Shown in pieces: positions 1 to 9,687 of a DNA stretch of 64,000 nt (position 1 is its first letter; each line of letters begins with the position of its first letter). The DNA is from Flavobacterium sp. MC2016-06 (GTDB lineage Bacteria; Bacteroidota; Bacteroidia; Flavobacteriales; Flavobacteriaceae): assembly GCF_009711165.2 (NCBI RefSeq), contig NZ_WMID02000004.1, positions 186,001-250,000 of the forward strand, given 5' to 3'. A model generated the notes under the pieces. The model saw only the letters and a program-made list of their open reading frames with translations, searched no databases and was not told the DNA's origin. Made by a program: the position numbers and the translations under genes.

Positions 1-286
1 TTTTTTTAGATTTTCTAAACATGGATTTACACATGTTGTTAATAAATCTGGTTTCGAATTAGTAGAATTGAATGAAAATGGAGGTATGTGGTCGGTTGTA
101 GGACAGTATTTGTTAAAGAGTATATATAACGATCATCGTGGAAGAAGCAAGAAACTTAGATTTTTATTTAAAATTGTTACAAGATTAAAAGGGGTTAATG
201 TATTAAATCGAATTTTTGAATATTTGGATAAAAAAGATTATAATTCAGTCAATACGATTAATTATGTTGTAATCGCAAGAAAATAA
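1..286 (+). CDS. SAM-dependent methyltransferase, C-terminal part (5' end outside window)
   Basis: The reading frame is open from base 2 to the TAA at 284-286, so the gene starts upstream of the window. The visible ~94 residues read FFRFSKHGFTHVVNKSGF followed by ELVELNENGGMW. This is the typical late segment of class I SAM methyltransferases of the Methyltransf_11/23 type, where a 'ryt..gl..ll..aGF..v.i...gg' pattern precedes a helical tail. The SAM-binding motif itself lies outside the window. It precedes an FkbM methyltransferase and a long run of glycosyltransferases, so it probably methylates a sugar or glycan end. The family call rests on a short tail and is moderate. Confidence 0.6.
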   Translation, partial: FFRFSKHGFTHVVNKSGFELVELNENGGMWSVVGQYLLKSIYNDHRGRSKKLRFLFKIVTRLKGVNVLNRIFEYLDKKDYNSVNTINYVVIARK

Positions 287-314
287 TTCTTTATAATGTT
301 TTAGAATTTTGATA

Positions 315-1136
315 ATGAAATTAAAAAAATTAAAAAAAATATACCGCATTTTATTTCCTTTAAAGATTTCAGTTCACGAATCTTTTGTAAATAATTTATT
401 GTCAAATCATTTAATTAAAGAGGTCCAAAAAAATGATAACCTATTCTTCTTAAAAATAAAGAATGATTTACAACTTTATCTTAGAGATGAAAATCACAGT
501 GATTATTCTGTTTTTAATCAAATTTTCAAGGATGAAGAATATAAAACGGTTTCTTCTATTTTAAAAAATAATGAAGAGTCTTCAATATATAAGACCGTTC
601 TAATTGATGCAGGCGCAAATGTGGGTTATGCAACAATATATTTAAATCATATTTTTAATTTTGATAAGATAATTTGTATAGAACCATCAAAATCAAATTT
701 TGAACTTCTAAAAAAGAATATAGACTTATTAAATTCTTCCAAAACTAATGAGATAGTATTGCTTGAAAATGCTCTAGCGGCAAGAAAAGACCTTAGTTTT
801 ACGATAGCAAATGATTTTAGAGATGGAAAAGATTGGTCTATTACAACATTAGAGAATAAAGTTGGTAATATTAAGGGGATTACTTTAAATGAAATTATAG
901 AAAAAAATAATCTTGATGAGATCACAATATTAAAAATTGATATTGAAGGAGCTGAAAGATTTATTTTTGAAAAAACTACCAATTTATCATTCTTAAATAT
1001 GACAAAAATTATTGTTATAGAAATACATGATGAATTTAATATTAGAAAAGAAATTTATCAAATTCTGAGAGATAATAATTTTCTATTAATCGAATCGGGA
1101 GAAGTAACAATCGGGGTGAATAAAAATTTATACTAA
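315..1136 (+). CDS. FkbM family methyltransferase
   Basis: This 273-aa protein has the FkbM-type SAM-binding core. Motif I is DAGANVG at residues about 98-104, the acidic ribose-binding residue is in CIEPS at about 121-125, and the family's KIDIEGAE motif is at about 207-214. FkbM enzymes O-methylate sugars or polyketides, and in polysaccharide loci they usually modify a terminal or internal sugar hydroxyl. I chose the ATG at 315 over the in-frame TTG six bases upstream. The gene lies 28 bp after the first methyltransferase and 13 bp before a GT2 gene, consistent with one transcript. The acceptor cannot be told from sequence. Confidence 0.85.
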   Translation: MKLKKLKKIYRILFPLKISVHESFVNNLLSNHLIKEVQKNDNLFFLKIKNDLQLYLRDENHSDYSVFNQIFKDEEYKTVSSILKNNEESSIYKTVLIDAGANVGYATIYLNHIFNFDKIICIEPSKSNFELLKKNIDLLNSSKTNEIVLLENALAARKDLSFTIANDFRDGKDWSITTLENKVGNIKGITLNEIIEKNNLDEITILKIDIEGAERFIFEKTTNLSFLNMTKIIVIEIHDEFNIRKEIYQILRDNNFLLIESGEVTIGVNKNLY

Positions 1137-1149
1137 ATTTTATATTAAA

Positions 1150-1995
1150 ATGAATATAATTCCAAGATTAAGTATAATTACACCATGCTACAATTCTGAA
1201 GCAACCCTTCACTTAACATTAGAGTCTGTATTCAAACAGAAATTCCAAGATTGGGAAGTTATAATTGTTAATGATGGATCTGCTGACAGAACAGAAGAGA
1301 TTGCATTAGATTGGGTTAAAAAAGATAAGCGCTTTAAATATTTTTCAAAAGAAAATGAAGGTTTAGGTAAAACTAGAAATTTTGGTATAAGCAAAGCCAA
1401 TGGTACTTATATTTTGCCCTTAGATTCAGATAATCTTATAGAAAGCGATTTTACACTAAATGCACTTAAAATTTTTGAAGATAATCCTGATGTTGGTGTT
1501 GTACATGGCTATGCAGAATTTTTTGGAGAAAGGGAAGGATTATGGAAAATTGATGATTTTGATATTCAGAAAATGTTAGTTCACAACTATATTGATGCTT
1601 GTGCAGTTTTTAAAAAGGAGTTATGGCAAAAGGTAGGAGGTTATGATCAAAACATGCCTTATCAAGGTCATGAAGATTGGGAATTTTGGGTCTCGTTAGC
1701 CAGCATAAATACAGTTTTTTATAATTTACATCTAATAACTTTTAAATATTTTGTTTCTAGCAAATCAATGATTCATTCCTTTAATAATGAAATGGTTTTT
1801 TTAAATCAAGATTATATTATGAAAAAACATAGTAAATTGTTTCATGAGGAATACTCCAAAATATTTTCGTCTAGAGAAAAAATGGATAAACAAATAATGA
1901 AAAAATTGAAAAGTAAAAAATTTGTAGTTGATTTATTTTGCAGTACCTTCTTTGGATTCAAAGTTTTTAATAGATCGATAAATTTAAAAGATTAA
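1150..1995 (+). CDS. Glycosyltransferase family 2
   Basis: A 281-aa GT-A fold enzyme. The N-terminus has the GT2 beta-alpha-beta start with TPCYNS (11-16) and VNDGSADRT (40-48). The metal/nucleotide-binding DxD-type motif is DSD (92-94), and an acidic ED-W segment (GHEDWEFWV) in the second half is the usual catalytic-base region. It should transfer a sugar from an NDP-sugar to a lipid-linked glycan on the cytoplasmic face. The gene sits 13 bp after the FkbM gene and 3 bp before another GT2 gene. Donor and acceptor are unknown. The C-terminal ~40 residues are lysine-rich and may sit at the membrane. Confidence 0.88.
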   Translation: MNIIPRLSIITPCYNSEATLHLTLESVFKQKFQDWEVIIVNDGSADRTEEIALDWVKKDKRFKYFSKENEGLGKTRNFGISKANGTYILPLDSDNLIESDFTLNALKIFEDNPDVGVVHGYAEFFGEREGLWKIDDFDIQKMLVHNYIDACAVFKKELWQKVGGYDQNMPYQGHEDWEFWVSLASINTVFYNLHLITFKYFVSSKSMIHSFNNEMVFLNQDYIMKKHSKLFHEEYSKIFSSREKMDKQIMKKLKSKKFVVDLFCSTFFGFKVFNRSINLKD

Positions 1996-1998
1996 TAA

Positions 1999-2988
1999 AT
2001 GCTGCAGACCAATTTACCTTTGATTTCTGTAATTGTTCCCAATTATAATCATGAAAAGTATTTAAAGCAGCGCTTAGAAAGTATCTTTAATCAAACATAC
2101 GACAACTTTGAGGTAATTTTACTAGATGATTGCAGTACAGATAATAGTGTAGAAATATTATCTGGCTATGCCAAAAAATCAAAAGTTACTCACTGTGCTT
2201 TTAACGATAAAAATTCAGGAAACACCTTTACTCAATGGAGTAAAGGTGTAGCTTTAGCAAAGGGAGAATATATCTGGATAGCTGAGTCTGATGACTTTTG
2301 CACACCTAATTTTATTGAAGAAGTCATTAAGCCACTTTTGGGGAATTCTGAAATAATTTTATCTTACTGTCAATCTCATAGAACAAATGAGAATGGAGCA
2401 ATTACGGGAAATTGGATTACGCACACAGATAATTTAACATCTGACTTTTTCTCGAAAGACTTTGAAATAGAAGGAAACTTGTTTATAGAAAAATTTTTAA
2501 TCTTTAAAAATGTTATTCCTAATGCGAGTGCGGTAATTTTTAGAAAAGACATTTGCCTCGAAGAATATTTACAAATAGGAGAAGGTTTAAGATATTGTGG
2601 AGACTGGGTGTTATATTTTAAGATGATTTTAAACAATAAATTGGTTTTTGTAAGCGAAAGTCATAATTATTTTAGGTATCACAATAAAAGTGTTATTGCT
2701 AATGCTGTAAAAGAAAAATCCAAAGTTTATATTATAGATGTTGAACTTGAAATGAGAAAGGAATTAATTCGTTTTTTAAAACAAAAAAGGATTCCAAACC
2801 AGCATCAAATTTCAGCTAGCAATAAAATCATCATTAAATCTTTAAAATACGAAAAGGGATTTTTGCTAATTCATAGCAATCAAAAATCGAAAGGTTTTTT
2901 TGTTTTACTCAGTGTTTTTGATGAATTTGTGAAAAGATACAAATTCAAGAAAAATTTAAGAATAAAGTTTAAAAGATTAATTTCATGA
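1999..2988 (+). CDS. Glycosyltransferase family 2
   Basis: A 329-aa GT2 enzyme. It opens with the signature ISVIVPNYNHEKYL (9-22), followed by VILLDDCSTDNS (39-50) and the ESDD metal-binding motif (96-99). A GDWVLYFKM segment corresponds to the catalytic region. The C-terminal ~80 residues are basic and lack clear membrane segments. Its last codon overlaps the next gene's start by four bases (ATGA), a sign of translational coupling. It is likely to build one linkage of the surface glycan. The sugar is not predictable. Confidence 0.88.
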   Translation: MLQTNLPLISVIVPNYNHEKYLKQRLESIFNQTYDNFEVILLDDCSTDNSVEILSGYAKKSKVTHCAFNDKNSGNTFTQWSKGVALAKGEYIWIAESDDFCTPNFIEEVIKPLLGNSEIILSYCQSHRTNENGAITGNWITHTDNLTSDFFSKDFEIEGNLFIEKFLIFKNVIPNASAVIFRKDICLEEYLQIGEGLRYCGDWVLYFKMILNNKLVFVSESHNYFRYHNKSVIANAVKEKSKVYIIDVELEMRKELIRFLKQKRIPNQHQISASNKIIIKSLKYEKGFLLIHSNQKSKGFFVLLSVFDEFVKRYKFKKNLRIKFKRLIS

Positions 2989-3824
2989 TTTCAGTAGTTA
3001 TCTGTTCAAGAACTAATTTTATATCAGAATCTTTGCAAAATAATATTCAAGAAACTATTGGTGAAGAACATGAATTAATCATAATTGATAACTCTCTAAA
3101 TAATTACTCTATTTTTGAAGCTTACAATTTAGGAATTAGAAAAAGCAAAGGCCAATATATTTGTTTCATGCACGATGATATTGGTTTGAAAACAAGCAAT
3201 TGGGGAGCAATTATTAATCGTATTTTTCAAGAAAACAGTAAAATAGGATTAATAGGAATAGCAGGTTCTAAAATCAAAACTAAAATGCCATCAGCTTGGT
3301 GGGATTGTGCTGATGAAAATTTATGCATGAATATTATACAGCATTTTTCAACAGGAAAAAAAGAACATTGGGTTAAAGGTTTTAAAGAAAAAAGATTAGA
3401 GAAAGTAGCAGCAATTGATGGCGTTTTTATGGTCGCAAGAAAAGTGAATACTATTTGCTTTAATGAAAACTTAAAAGGTTTTCACAATTATGATCTTAAT
3501 TTTTCATTTGAATACCTTAAAAGTGGGTATAATGTAGTGGTTACAAAAGATATTTTATTAGAACATTTTTCTATAGGTGTTCTCAATAAGTCATGGTACG
3601 AATCGACTTTAGAACTTCATAAAGTATATAAAAATTTACTTCCTTTAAATTTTTCAAATAATTTAACACTAAAAGATCAAGAGTTTAAAAATGGTGAAAA
3701 ATTTTTAATTAATGCGTTTAAGCACAATATCAAAAGACCACTTTTTATGATTTGGTTTAAACTAATTCTTATTAAGCCATTAACTAAATTCCATTTAAGA
3801 TTTTTAAAAACGATAATTCAATAA
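2985..3824 (+). CDS. Glycosyltransferase (GT2-like, divergent)
   Basis: A 279-aa protein that starts directly with a GT-A strand (MISVVICSRT) and has ELIIIDNSLNN where ordinary GT2 enzymes have the DDGS motif. It carries an HDD motif (63-65, in YICFMHDDIG) instead of DSD. This 'FxHDD' form is typical of a GT2 subgroup of short single-domain transferases in Bacteroidota polysaccharide loci. Starts within the ATGA overlap with the preceding gene and ends exactly where the next gene begins (TAA at 3822-3824, ATG at 3825). Substrate unknown. Confidence 0.78.
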   Translation: MISVVICSRTNFISESLQNNIQETIGEEHELIIIDNSLNNYSIFEAYNLGIRKSKGQYICFMHDDIGLKTSNWGAIINRIFQENSKIGLIGIAGSKIKTKMPSAWWDCADENLCMNIIQHFSTGKKEHWVKGFKEKRLEKVAAIDGVFMVARKVNTICFNENLKGFHNYDLNFSFEYLKSGYNVVVTKDILLEHFSIGVLNKSWYESTLELHKVYKNLLPLNFSNNLTLKDQEFKNGEKFLINAFKHNIKRPLFMIWFKLILIKPLTKFHLRFLKTIIQ

Positions 3825-4727
3825 ATGCTTGCTATAATTATTCCATATTTCAAATTAGCTTTCTTTGAAGAAACTTTAGATGCGCTAGTAAATCAAACAA
3901 ATAAAAGATTTAAAGTTTATATAGGAGATGATGCTAGTCCCGAAAATCCAATAGAGTTATTAAAAGGATACAAAGACAGGTTTGATTTTGTATATCATAG
4001 ATTCGAAAAAAATCTAGGAAGTATTTCTTTAAGCCAGCAATGGGACCGCTGTATTTCAATGTCGGGAGACGAACAATGGATAATGATTTTGGGAGATGAT
4101 GACATATTAGACAGTGATGTAGTTGAAGAATTCTATAATAAAATTCCTGAAATTGAGAAAAATGAATGCAATGTTATCAAGTTTGCTTCACGCACTAACG
4201 ATATAAAAAAGAAAACAATTTCAAAAATTTTTGAACATGCTAAATTTTTGGATGCAGCTGATTTTTATTATAATAAATTTAAGGATAAGGAAAGAAGTTC
4301 TCTTTCTGAACATATCTTTAGAAAAAAAACATATTTAAAGCATGGATTTAAAGATTATCCTCTTGCTTGGCATAGTGATGATTATGCTTGGTTAGCATTT
4401 TCTGAGTCAAAACCCATCTATTGTATTAATAGTGCAGTGGTTACCGTAAAAATTTCTTCAGAAAGTATTTCAGGACAATATGAAAATATACTGCAGAAAA
4501 ATAAAGCTGAAGCAGAATTTTTTGTGGATATATTACAAAATAAACTACGATTATTTATAAAAGAAGTACGTTTAGAATTATTGTACCAAACAGAAGTCTC
4601 AATTAAAAAAAGCAGAAAATTGTATTTTTATGAATGGAATCAATTATTTTATGGTTATCTCACTAGCTTTTCTTTAGTATCATTTTTGAAATTTATTAGA
4701 AGATATTTACTGCACTTTACAAAATGA
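3825..4727 (+). CDS. Glycosyltransferase family 2
   Basis: A 300-aa GT2-type enzyme beginning MLAIIIPYFK, with VYIGDDASPEN (31-41) as the nucleotide-binding DD motif and GDDD (90-93) as the metal-binding motif. The segment AWHSDDYAWLAFS matches the acceptor/catalytic area of the family. No space separates it from the upstream gene, and its stop overlaps the next start by 4 bp (ATGA), so it belongs to the same transcript. Specificity cannot be inferred. Confidence 0.85.
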   Translation: MLAIIIPYFKLAFFEETLDALVNQTNKRFKVYIGDDASPENPIELLKGYKDRFDFVYHRFEKNLGSISLSQQWDRCISMSGDEQWIMILGDDDILDSDVVEEFYNKIPEIEKNECNVIKFASRTNDIKKKTISKIFEHAKFLDAADFYYNKFKDKERSSLSEHIFRKKTYLKHGFKDYPLAWHSDDYAWLAFSESKPIYCINSAVVTVKISSESISGQYENILQKNKAEAEFFVDILQNKLRLFIKEVRLELLYQTEVSIKKSRKLYFYEWNQLFYGYLTSFSLVSFLKFIRRYLLHFTK

Positions 4728-5668
4728 ATCCTTTAATCTCCATAATAATTCCAACTTATAATCGAGGCTATTTAATTTGGGAAACTTTAGACAGCATTTT
4801 GAACCAAACTTATACGCATTGGGAATGTATTGTTGTTGATGATGGAAGCACAGATAATACGGAGAAAATCTTGTTAAGTTATATCGAAAAAGATAACCGT
4901 TTTAAATATTACAAACGCCCAGATAATTATAAAAAAGGAGCCAATGCGTGTCGCAATTATGGCTTTGAAGTAAGTAAAGGTGAATTTATAAAATGGTTTG
5001 ATAGTGATGATATAATGTGCGATTTTTGTTTAGCCGAAGAAATAAAGAAAATAAATTTTAATACTGAGTTAGTCATATCCTCATTAATGTTATTTGATTT
5101 TGATAAAAAAATACCTTTAAAACAAAGTAAAATTTTTTCAGATAATTTGATATATGATTATTTTACAGGAAAAATTGTTTTATATGTATCTGGTCCTTTA
5201 TGGCGTAGAGATTTTTTGAACAAGCAAGCTTATCTTTTTGATGAAAAGATATCTAATGTCGATGATTGGGATTTTAATATGAGAATGTTGTATGAACTGC
5301 CAATAATCGAATTTAATAAACAGGCATCAATTCTTTATAGAATACATGAGATGTCATTATCTCAGGAGATAAAAAAAGGAAACATAGTAGAAATAACTTC
5401 GATTTTAAATGCGCTTGAGAAACATCTAAAGTTAATTAAATTAAACAAGATTACAGCTTATAAACCTTTAATAAAGTATACACTCAGTTATTATAAAAAC
5501 AGGATTTATTTATCCTTACAATCTCATGAAAATTACTCGTTTCAATTGTATAAAAGAATGATTAAAATTCATTTTTTAGAGATATATGACTTTAAAGGGC
5601 TTTTAAAAACAACCATAGGCTATGTGTCTTATAAAATGTTCAATAAAGGGCATATTTTTTTTAAATAA
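4724..5668 (+). CDS. Glycosyltransferase family 2
   Basis: A 314-aa classical GT2 enzyme with LISIIIPTYNRG (4-15), CIVVDDGSTDNTE (35-47), the DSDD metal motif (93-96, in KWFDSDD) and a VDDWDFNMRML segment in the catalytic region. The closest general pattern is that of the WcaA/EpsE-type 'glycosyltransferase family A' enzymes. Translationally coupled to the upstream gene through ATGA; a 15-bp gap leads to the fucosyltransferase gene. Probably cytoplasmic and peripheral to the inner membrane. Confidence 0.9.
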   Translation: MNPLISIIIPTYNRGYLIWETLDSILNQTYTHWECIVVDDGSTDNTEKILLSYIEKDNRFKYYKRPDNYKKGANACRNYGFEVSKGEFIKWFDSDDIMCDFCLAEEIKKINFNTELVISSLMLFDFDKKIPLKQSKIFSDNLIYDYFTGKIVLYVSGPLWRRDFLNKQAYLFDEKISNVDDWDFNMRMLYELPIIEFNKQASILYRIHEMSLSQEIKKGNIVEITSILNALEKHLKLIKLNKITAYKPLIKYTLSYYKNRIYLSLQSHENYSFQLYKRMIKIHFLEIYDFKGLLKTTIGYVSYKMFNKGHIFFK

Positions 5669-5683
5669 AATAGAAGTTAAAAA

Positions 5684-6592
5684 ATGTTGACATTCACTAG
5701 TTTAGGTAGAAAAGGTAATTTAGGAAATCAATTATTTCAGATTTCATCGACCATAGGTATTGCAAAAAAAAACAATCAAAAATTTTCATTTCCAGAATGG
5801 CAATATTCTAAGTATTTTGTAAATGAATTACCGCAATTGGATAAAAATAAAAAATTTATTCAAATTGTTGAAAATGCATATGAATTTCATAATTGGGAAG
5901 TAGAAACAGGAGATTATGACATTAATGGCGTTCTTCAATCAGAAAAATATTTTGACATAGAAGAAACTAAGAGCGCTTTTCATTTTAAATCAGATTTTAT
6001 AAATGCTCTTACTTTAAAATATAATTTTTTATTCAAAGAAAAGCATATAATAATTAGCGTTCGAAGAGGGGATTTTGTTCATCACCCACATTATTATCAG
6101 TTGCCATATGAGTATTATTTTTTAGCTATAGTTGAAAATTTCCCAGACTGGAAAGAAAGAAAATTAATTTTTATGAGTGATGATATAAAGTATTGTAAGC
6201 ATCATTTTGGGTTTCTTCCAAATACTTTCTTCTTAGAAAATCTCACAGCAATAGAACAATTAGCAATTGCATCCCAAGGGACAAACTTTATAATCAGTAA
6301 TTCAACTTTTTCTTGGTGGGCAGCTTGGCTTGGAGAAAAAGAAAATAGCAAGATAATAAGGCCTATTAAAAATTTTAGAGGCATTTTTGCCGGTAAGAAT
6401 AATGATAAAGATTATTTTCCAGATAGATGGATAGAATTTGACTATAAAAAGAAAAAAATAGAAAATAAATATTTAGCTCTTTTATTAAAGGGAGAATTAG
6501 GCAAAGTAAAAGATTTTTTTAATTTCTTAATCCATTTTACTCAGGAAAATAAGCGTAAGATTTTTAATAAAATAGCAAACTCAATAAAATAA
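5684..6592 (+). CDS. Alpha-1,2-fucosyltransferase (GT11)
   Basis: The 302-aa protein has the three hallmarks of GT11 enzymes: an N-terminal GNLGNQLFQ motif (11-19), the GDP-fucose-binding motif ISVRRGD (124-130) and the SNSTFSWWAAWL block (205-216). GT11 enzymes transfer L-fucose from GDP-fucose in alpha-1,2 linkage, usually to galactose. In bacteria this can reproduce host H-type structures. No gmd/fcl genes for GDP-fucose are in the window, so the donor must be made elsewhere. The stop overlaps the next start (TAATG). Family call is firm; linkage and acceptor are inferred. Confidence 0.9.
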   Translation: MLTFTSLGRKGNLGNQLFQISSTIGIAKKNNQKFSFPEWQYSKYFVNELPQLDKNKKFIQIVENAYEFHNWEVETGDYDINGVLQSEKYFDIEETKSAFHFKSDFINALTLKYNFLFKEKHIIISVRRGDFVHHPHYYQLPYEYYFLAIVENFPDWKERKLIFMSDDIKYCKHHFGFLPNTFFLENLTAIEQLAIASQGTNFIISNSTFSWWAAWLGEKENSKIIRPIKNFRGIFAGKNNDKDYFPDRWIEFDYKKKKIENKYLALLLKGELGKVKDFFNFLIHFTQENKRKIFNKIANSIK

Positions 6593-7728
6593 TGAAAATA
6601 TTATTCGTATCCATGGATTCTGTCCATGCAGCTCGTTGGATAGAGAATTTGAAAGATACAAATTACGAATTGTATTGGTTTGACGTTTTAGGCAAAGGAA
6701 GATTAGAAACTTTAGATTCCGTTCATCAATTTACTGGATGGAATAAAAGAAAACGACCACACATAAAAGGAGAATATTTTTTAAGTAAAAAGGCACCATC
6801 TCTATATCAAAATATTGTTCCTTATCTTGAAGTAACAGCAAATGAAGCTTTAGAAAAAATAATTTTAGAAATTCAGCCAGATATTGTTCATAGTTTTGAA
6901 ATGCAAAGCTGTTCGTATCCTATTCTAAAAACAATGCTTAAATACCCTAAAGTTAAATGGTTATACTCTTGTTGGGGAAATGATCTTTTTTATTACATGA
7001 ATTTTAAAGAGCATAAAAGCAAAATTATAGATGTTTTAAAAAGAGTTGATTTTATTCATACCGATTGCGAAAGAGACTTTTTTTTAGCAGAAAATTTAGG
7101 GTTTAAAGGATTAAATTTGGGAGTGATTCCTGGCGGTACGGGATATAAAATCGAAAAATTAAAAGAATTTAGATATCCTATCGAAGGGAGAAAAATAATA
7201 TTGGTAAAAGGATATCAAAATATTTTTGGGAGATCATTAAATGTTATAAAAGCGCTTGAGAATCTTAAAGAAGAAATAAAAAATTTTGAAGTAATAATCT
7301 TCGGGGCGCATCAGCCTGTTGTCGATTATATTTCGGAGAAAAAAATATCATTTAAAGTTTTTAACCGTCATGAATTGAAACATGACGAATTGTTAGATTT
7401 AATGGGAAAATCTTTAATATATATTGGTAATAATGTTTCAGACGGTATGCCAAATACTCTTTTAGAGGCTGTTATTATGGGAGCATTCCCAATTCAATCA
7501 AATCCAGGTGGCGCAACTGCAGAAATAATTCAGCATGGTGCAAATGGTTTTTTAATAGAAAATCCAGAAGATGTTAGCGCTATTCAAAGTCTTATTATAT
7601 CGGTTGCAGCTAATTTTGATTTATTAAAAAATGCACAAGAGTTAAATTATAATATCGCTGAATTAAGACTAGATTATAATTTTAATAAAAATAAAGTTAT
7701 TGAATTGTATCAGAAAATTTCAGACTAA
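6592..7728 (+). CDS. Glycosyltransferase family 4 (GT-B)
   Basis: A 378-aa GT-B enzyme. The C-terminal half has the Glycos_transf_1 core, with a donor-binding strand (ILVKGYQN), and the E-x7-E region appears as GMPNTLLEAVIMGAFPI followed by GGATAEII. The N-terminal half has the 'HSFE...YPILKTML...SCWGNDLFYY' acceptor-domain pattern common in Bacteroidota polysaccharide loci. It is expected to be a retaining transferase at the inner membrane. The start overlaps the fucosyltransferase stop by 1 bp, and 5 bp separate it from the next gene. Confidence 0.86.
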   Translation: MKILFVSMDSVHAARWIENLKDTNYELYWFDVLGKGRLETLDSVHQFTGWNKRKRPHIKGEYFLSKKAPSLYQNIVPYLEVTANEALEKIILEIQPDIVHSFEMQSCSYPILKTMLKYPKVKWLYSCWGNDLFYYMNFKEHKSKIIDVLKRVDFIHTDCERDFFLAENLGFKGLNLGVIPGGTGYKIEKLKEFRYPIEGRKIILVKGYQNIFGRSLNVIKALENLKEEIKNFEVIIFGAHQPVVDYISEKKISFKVFNRHELKHDELLDLMGKSLIYIGNNVSDGMPNTLLEAVIMGAFPIQSNPGGATAEIIQHGANGFLIENPEDVSAIQSLIISVAANFDLLKNAQELNYNIAELRLDYNFNKNKVIELYQKISD

Positions 7729-7733
7729 ATAAA

Positions 7734-8759
7734 ATGAGAGTAGGCTTTAATCCTAAAAAAGATAAAAAAATAACAGCTTCTGATTATTATCATCAAGTAG
7801 TTATTCCAATTTATATCCCTAATCAAGAAGGATATTTTGAAGATGCATTAAAAATTTTAAAAATATGCTTAGAATCATTATTTAAAACATGTCATAATAA
7901 AACATATATTACTATCGTAAATAATGGAAGCTGTATTGAGGTAGTTAAGTATTTGCAAAATCTATTTGAAGAAGATAAAATTCAAGAAATAATACATTCA
8001 AGTAATATTGGTTATATAAATGCAATGTTAAAAGGTGTTTGTGGGCAGAATTTTGATTTGATAACTACAGCAGATTCAGATATAATTTTTTTAGAAGGAT
8101 GGCAAAAAAAAACGTATGAAATTTATGAAGCTTTTCCTAAAGCCGGCGCTGTATGTACTACACCTTCTTCTCGTTCCTTTAAAACACATACTGCTAATAT
8201 TTATTGGGATCTTTTTTATTCAAAAAAACTTAAATTTTCTGTTGTAAAGAATCCATTTGCATTGAAGGCATTTGGACATAGTGTTGGAAATGATCAATTT
8301 TATAATCAATATCAGCTCTCTAAGTATTTAACAATTACTAATGATAAAATAAAAGCAGTTGTAGGAGCGGGTCATTTCGTTGTTACTTACAGATCAATCA
8401 TTTTTGATAAATTATCTGAAAAATATACACCTTATATTATGGGAGGTGGAAGCGATGATATTTTTGATATACCAGTTGTAAAGAAAGATTTTTGGCGTTT
8501 ATCTACAGAAGATAATTTTACTTTTCATTTGGGTAATGTTTACGAACCTTGGATGGACGTAGAATTTGAAAAACTTGATAAGTTAATTCCTGAAAGTTTA
8601 GATTGCCCTGATTTTACTTTTTATGGTAATAGAAAATGGAAATATTTAGTAAAAACTAAGTTGTTCCGTAAATTTATTTTTAGAAAGCCAGTGTTAAAAT
8701 TATTTTTTAAATCTCGTGGATTGTCAGAGAAAGAAGTAAAAGGTTATTTAGGATTATAA
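7734..8759 (+). CDS. Glycosyltransferase, GT2-like (atypical)
   Basis: A 341-aa protein with a GT-A nucleotide-binding start at residues ~21-30 (QVVIPIYIPN), a divergent INGS-type motif (VNNGS, ~62-66) and ADSD (113-116) as the metal-binding DxD. The 20-residue leader before the Rossmann strand and the large insert around residues 140-210 set it apart from the short GT2 enzymes upstream. The middle has AGHFVVTYRS and GGGSDDIFDIP, where acidic residues could serve as catalytic base. Likely a polysaccharide transferase of unknown specificity. Confidence 0.75.
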   Translation: MRVGFNPKKDKKITASDYYHQVVIPIYIPNQEGYFEDALKILKICLESLFKTCHNKTYITIVNNGSCIEVVKYLQNLFEEDKIQEIIHSSNIGYINAMLKGVCGQNFDLITTADSDIIFLEGWQKKTYEIYEAFPKAGAVCTTPSSRSFKTHTANIYWDLFYSKKLKFSVVKNPFALKAFGHSVGNDQFYNQYQLSKYLTITNDKIKAVVGAGHFVVTYRSIIFDKLSEKYTPYIMGGGSDDIFDIPVVKKDFWRLSTEDNFTFHLGNVYEPWMDVEFEKLDKLIPESLDCPDFTFYGNRKWKYLVKTKLFRKFIFRKPVLKLFFKSRGLSEKEVKGYLGL

Positions 8760-8807
8760 AATAGTTGAAAAATTTTATAAGAGCTTTAAAAAAAAACATT
8801 GGTACTC

Positions 8808-9683
8808 ATGCAGGAAGATAAAATTAAAATAGCCTATTTAGTTACAGCTTATCATAATTATGATCATCTGAGAAAATTGATTTTGGCCCTGAATGAAAGT
8901 TTCGTTTCATTTTATATTCATATCGATAAAAAATCTCCAATGCCAACCAATTTAGGAGATATAAAAAATATAATCTTTATTAAAAGGCATGTAGTTTGGT
9001 GGGGAGGATGGTCGCATCAAAAAGCCATTCTCAATTTGATGTTTGAGGCAGTTAAAGGAGATTTTGATTATTATGCATTAATAAGTGGTTGCGATTATCC
9101 TATAAAGAATAATAATTATTTATCTTCAATCTTAAAAGACGGAGGTGAATTCATCAGTATTAAAGAAGGATTCCCATCTGAGATGAAGAAAGGGTGGATA
9201 ACTAATTTTTATTTTGACATGTTTTACAGAAGAAAACCAAATAAACCTATTTGGATAAAAATTTTACTGCGACTTGAAAAAAAAATCAGCCTTTATTTTC
9301 CTAAGAAAAAATTCCCTTTTAAAAAAGTCTTTTTTGGTCCTACTTGGTGGGTTTTAAGTAAATCAACAGTTCAATATGTTTTAGATTTTTTAAAGTCAAA
9401 TCCAAAATGGGAAAGTTTTTTTAAAAATTCTTTCTGCAGTGAGGAGATTTTGATACCTACAATAATTGGGAATTCATCGATTACAAACATAAAAGGAAAT
9501 TTAACTTATGTAGATTGGTCAGTTCATCCTGGTCCATCTTTTATAGTAAAAGAACATCTTACTATTTTTGAAAATGATTTCGTTAAAAATGAATATGATG
9601 ATAATTGCGCTTTTTTTGCTAGAAAATTCAATAAAGAAAGTAAAGAGCTGTTAGATTTTATTGATGTAAACTTTAGAGTATAA
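8808..9683 (+). CDS. Core-2/I-branching-like glycosyltransferase (GT14)
   Basis: About 291 aa with the pattern of GT14 (beta-1,6-GlcNAc-transferase / xylosyltransferase) enzymes. It opens KIAYLVTAYHNYDHL, followed by FYIHIDKKS, VWWGGWSHQKA, YYALISGCDYPIK and GPTWWVLSK, all landmark blocks of the 'Branch' domain. Eukaryotic members make branched mucin-type glycans. Bacterial members are found scattered in surface-polysaccharide loci and are little studied. The ATG at 8808 is preferred to an in-frame TTG at 8799. A 48-bp gap precedes it, large for this cluster. Which sugar it transfers is not known. Confidence 0.82.
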   Translation: MQEDKIKIAYLVTAYHNYDHLRKLILALNESFVSFYIHIDKKSPMPTNLGDIKNIIFIKRHVVWWGGWSHQKAILNLMFEAVKGDFDYYALISGCDYPIKNNNYLSSILKDGGEFISIKEGFPSEMKKGWITNFYFDMFYRRKPNKPIWIKILLRLEKKISLYFPKKKFPFKKVFFGPTWWVLSKSTVQYVLDFLKSNPKWESFFKNSFCSEEILIPTIIGNSSITNIKGNLTYVDWSVHPGPSFIVKEHLTIFENDFVKNEYDDNCAFFARKFNKESKELLDFIDVNFRV

Positions 9684-9687
9684 ATTT

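Noticed and set aside
309..314. TTG start six bases before the FkbM ATG
   Set aside because: The ATG at 315 is close, in frame and gives a natural basic N-terminus; nothing supports the TTG.
8799..8807. TTG start for the GT14-like gene
   Set aside because: ATG at 8808 lies just before the conserved KIAYLVTAYHN block and is the simpler start.
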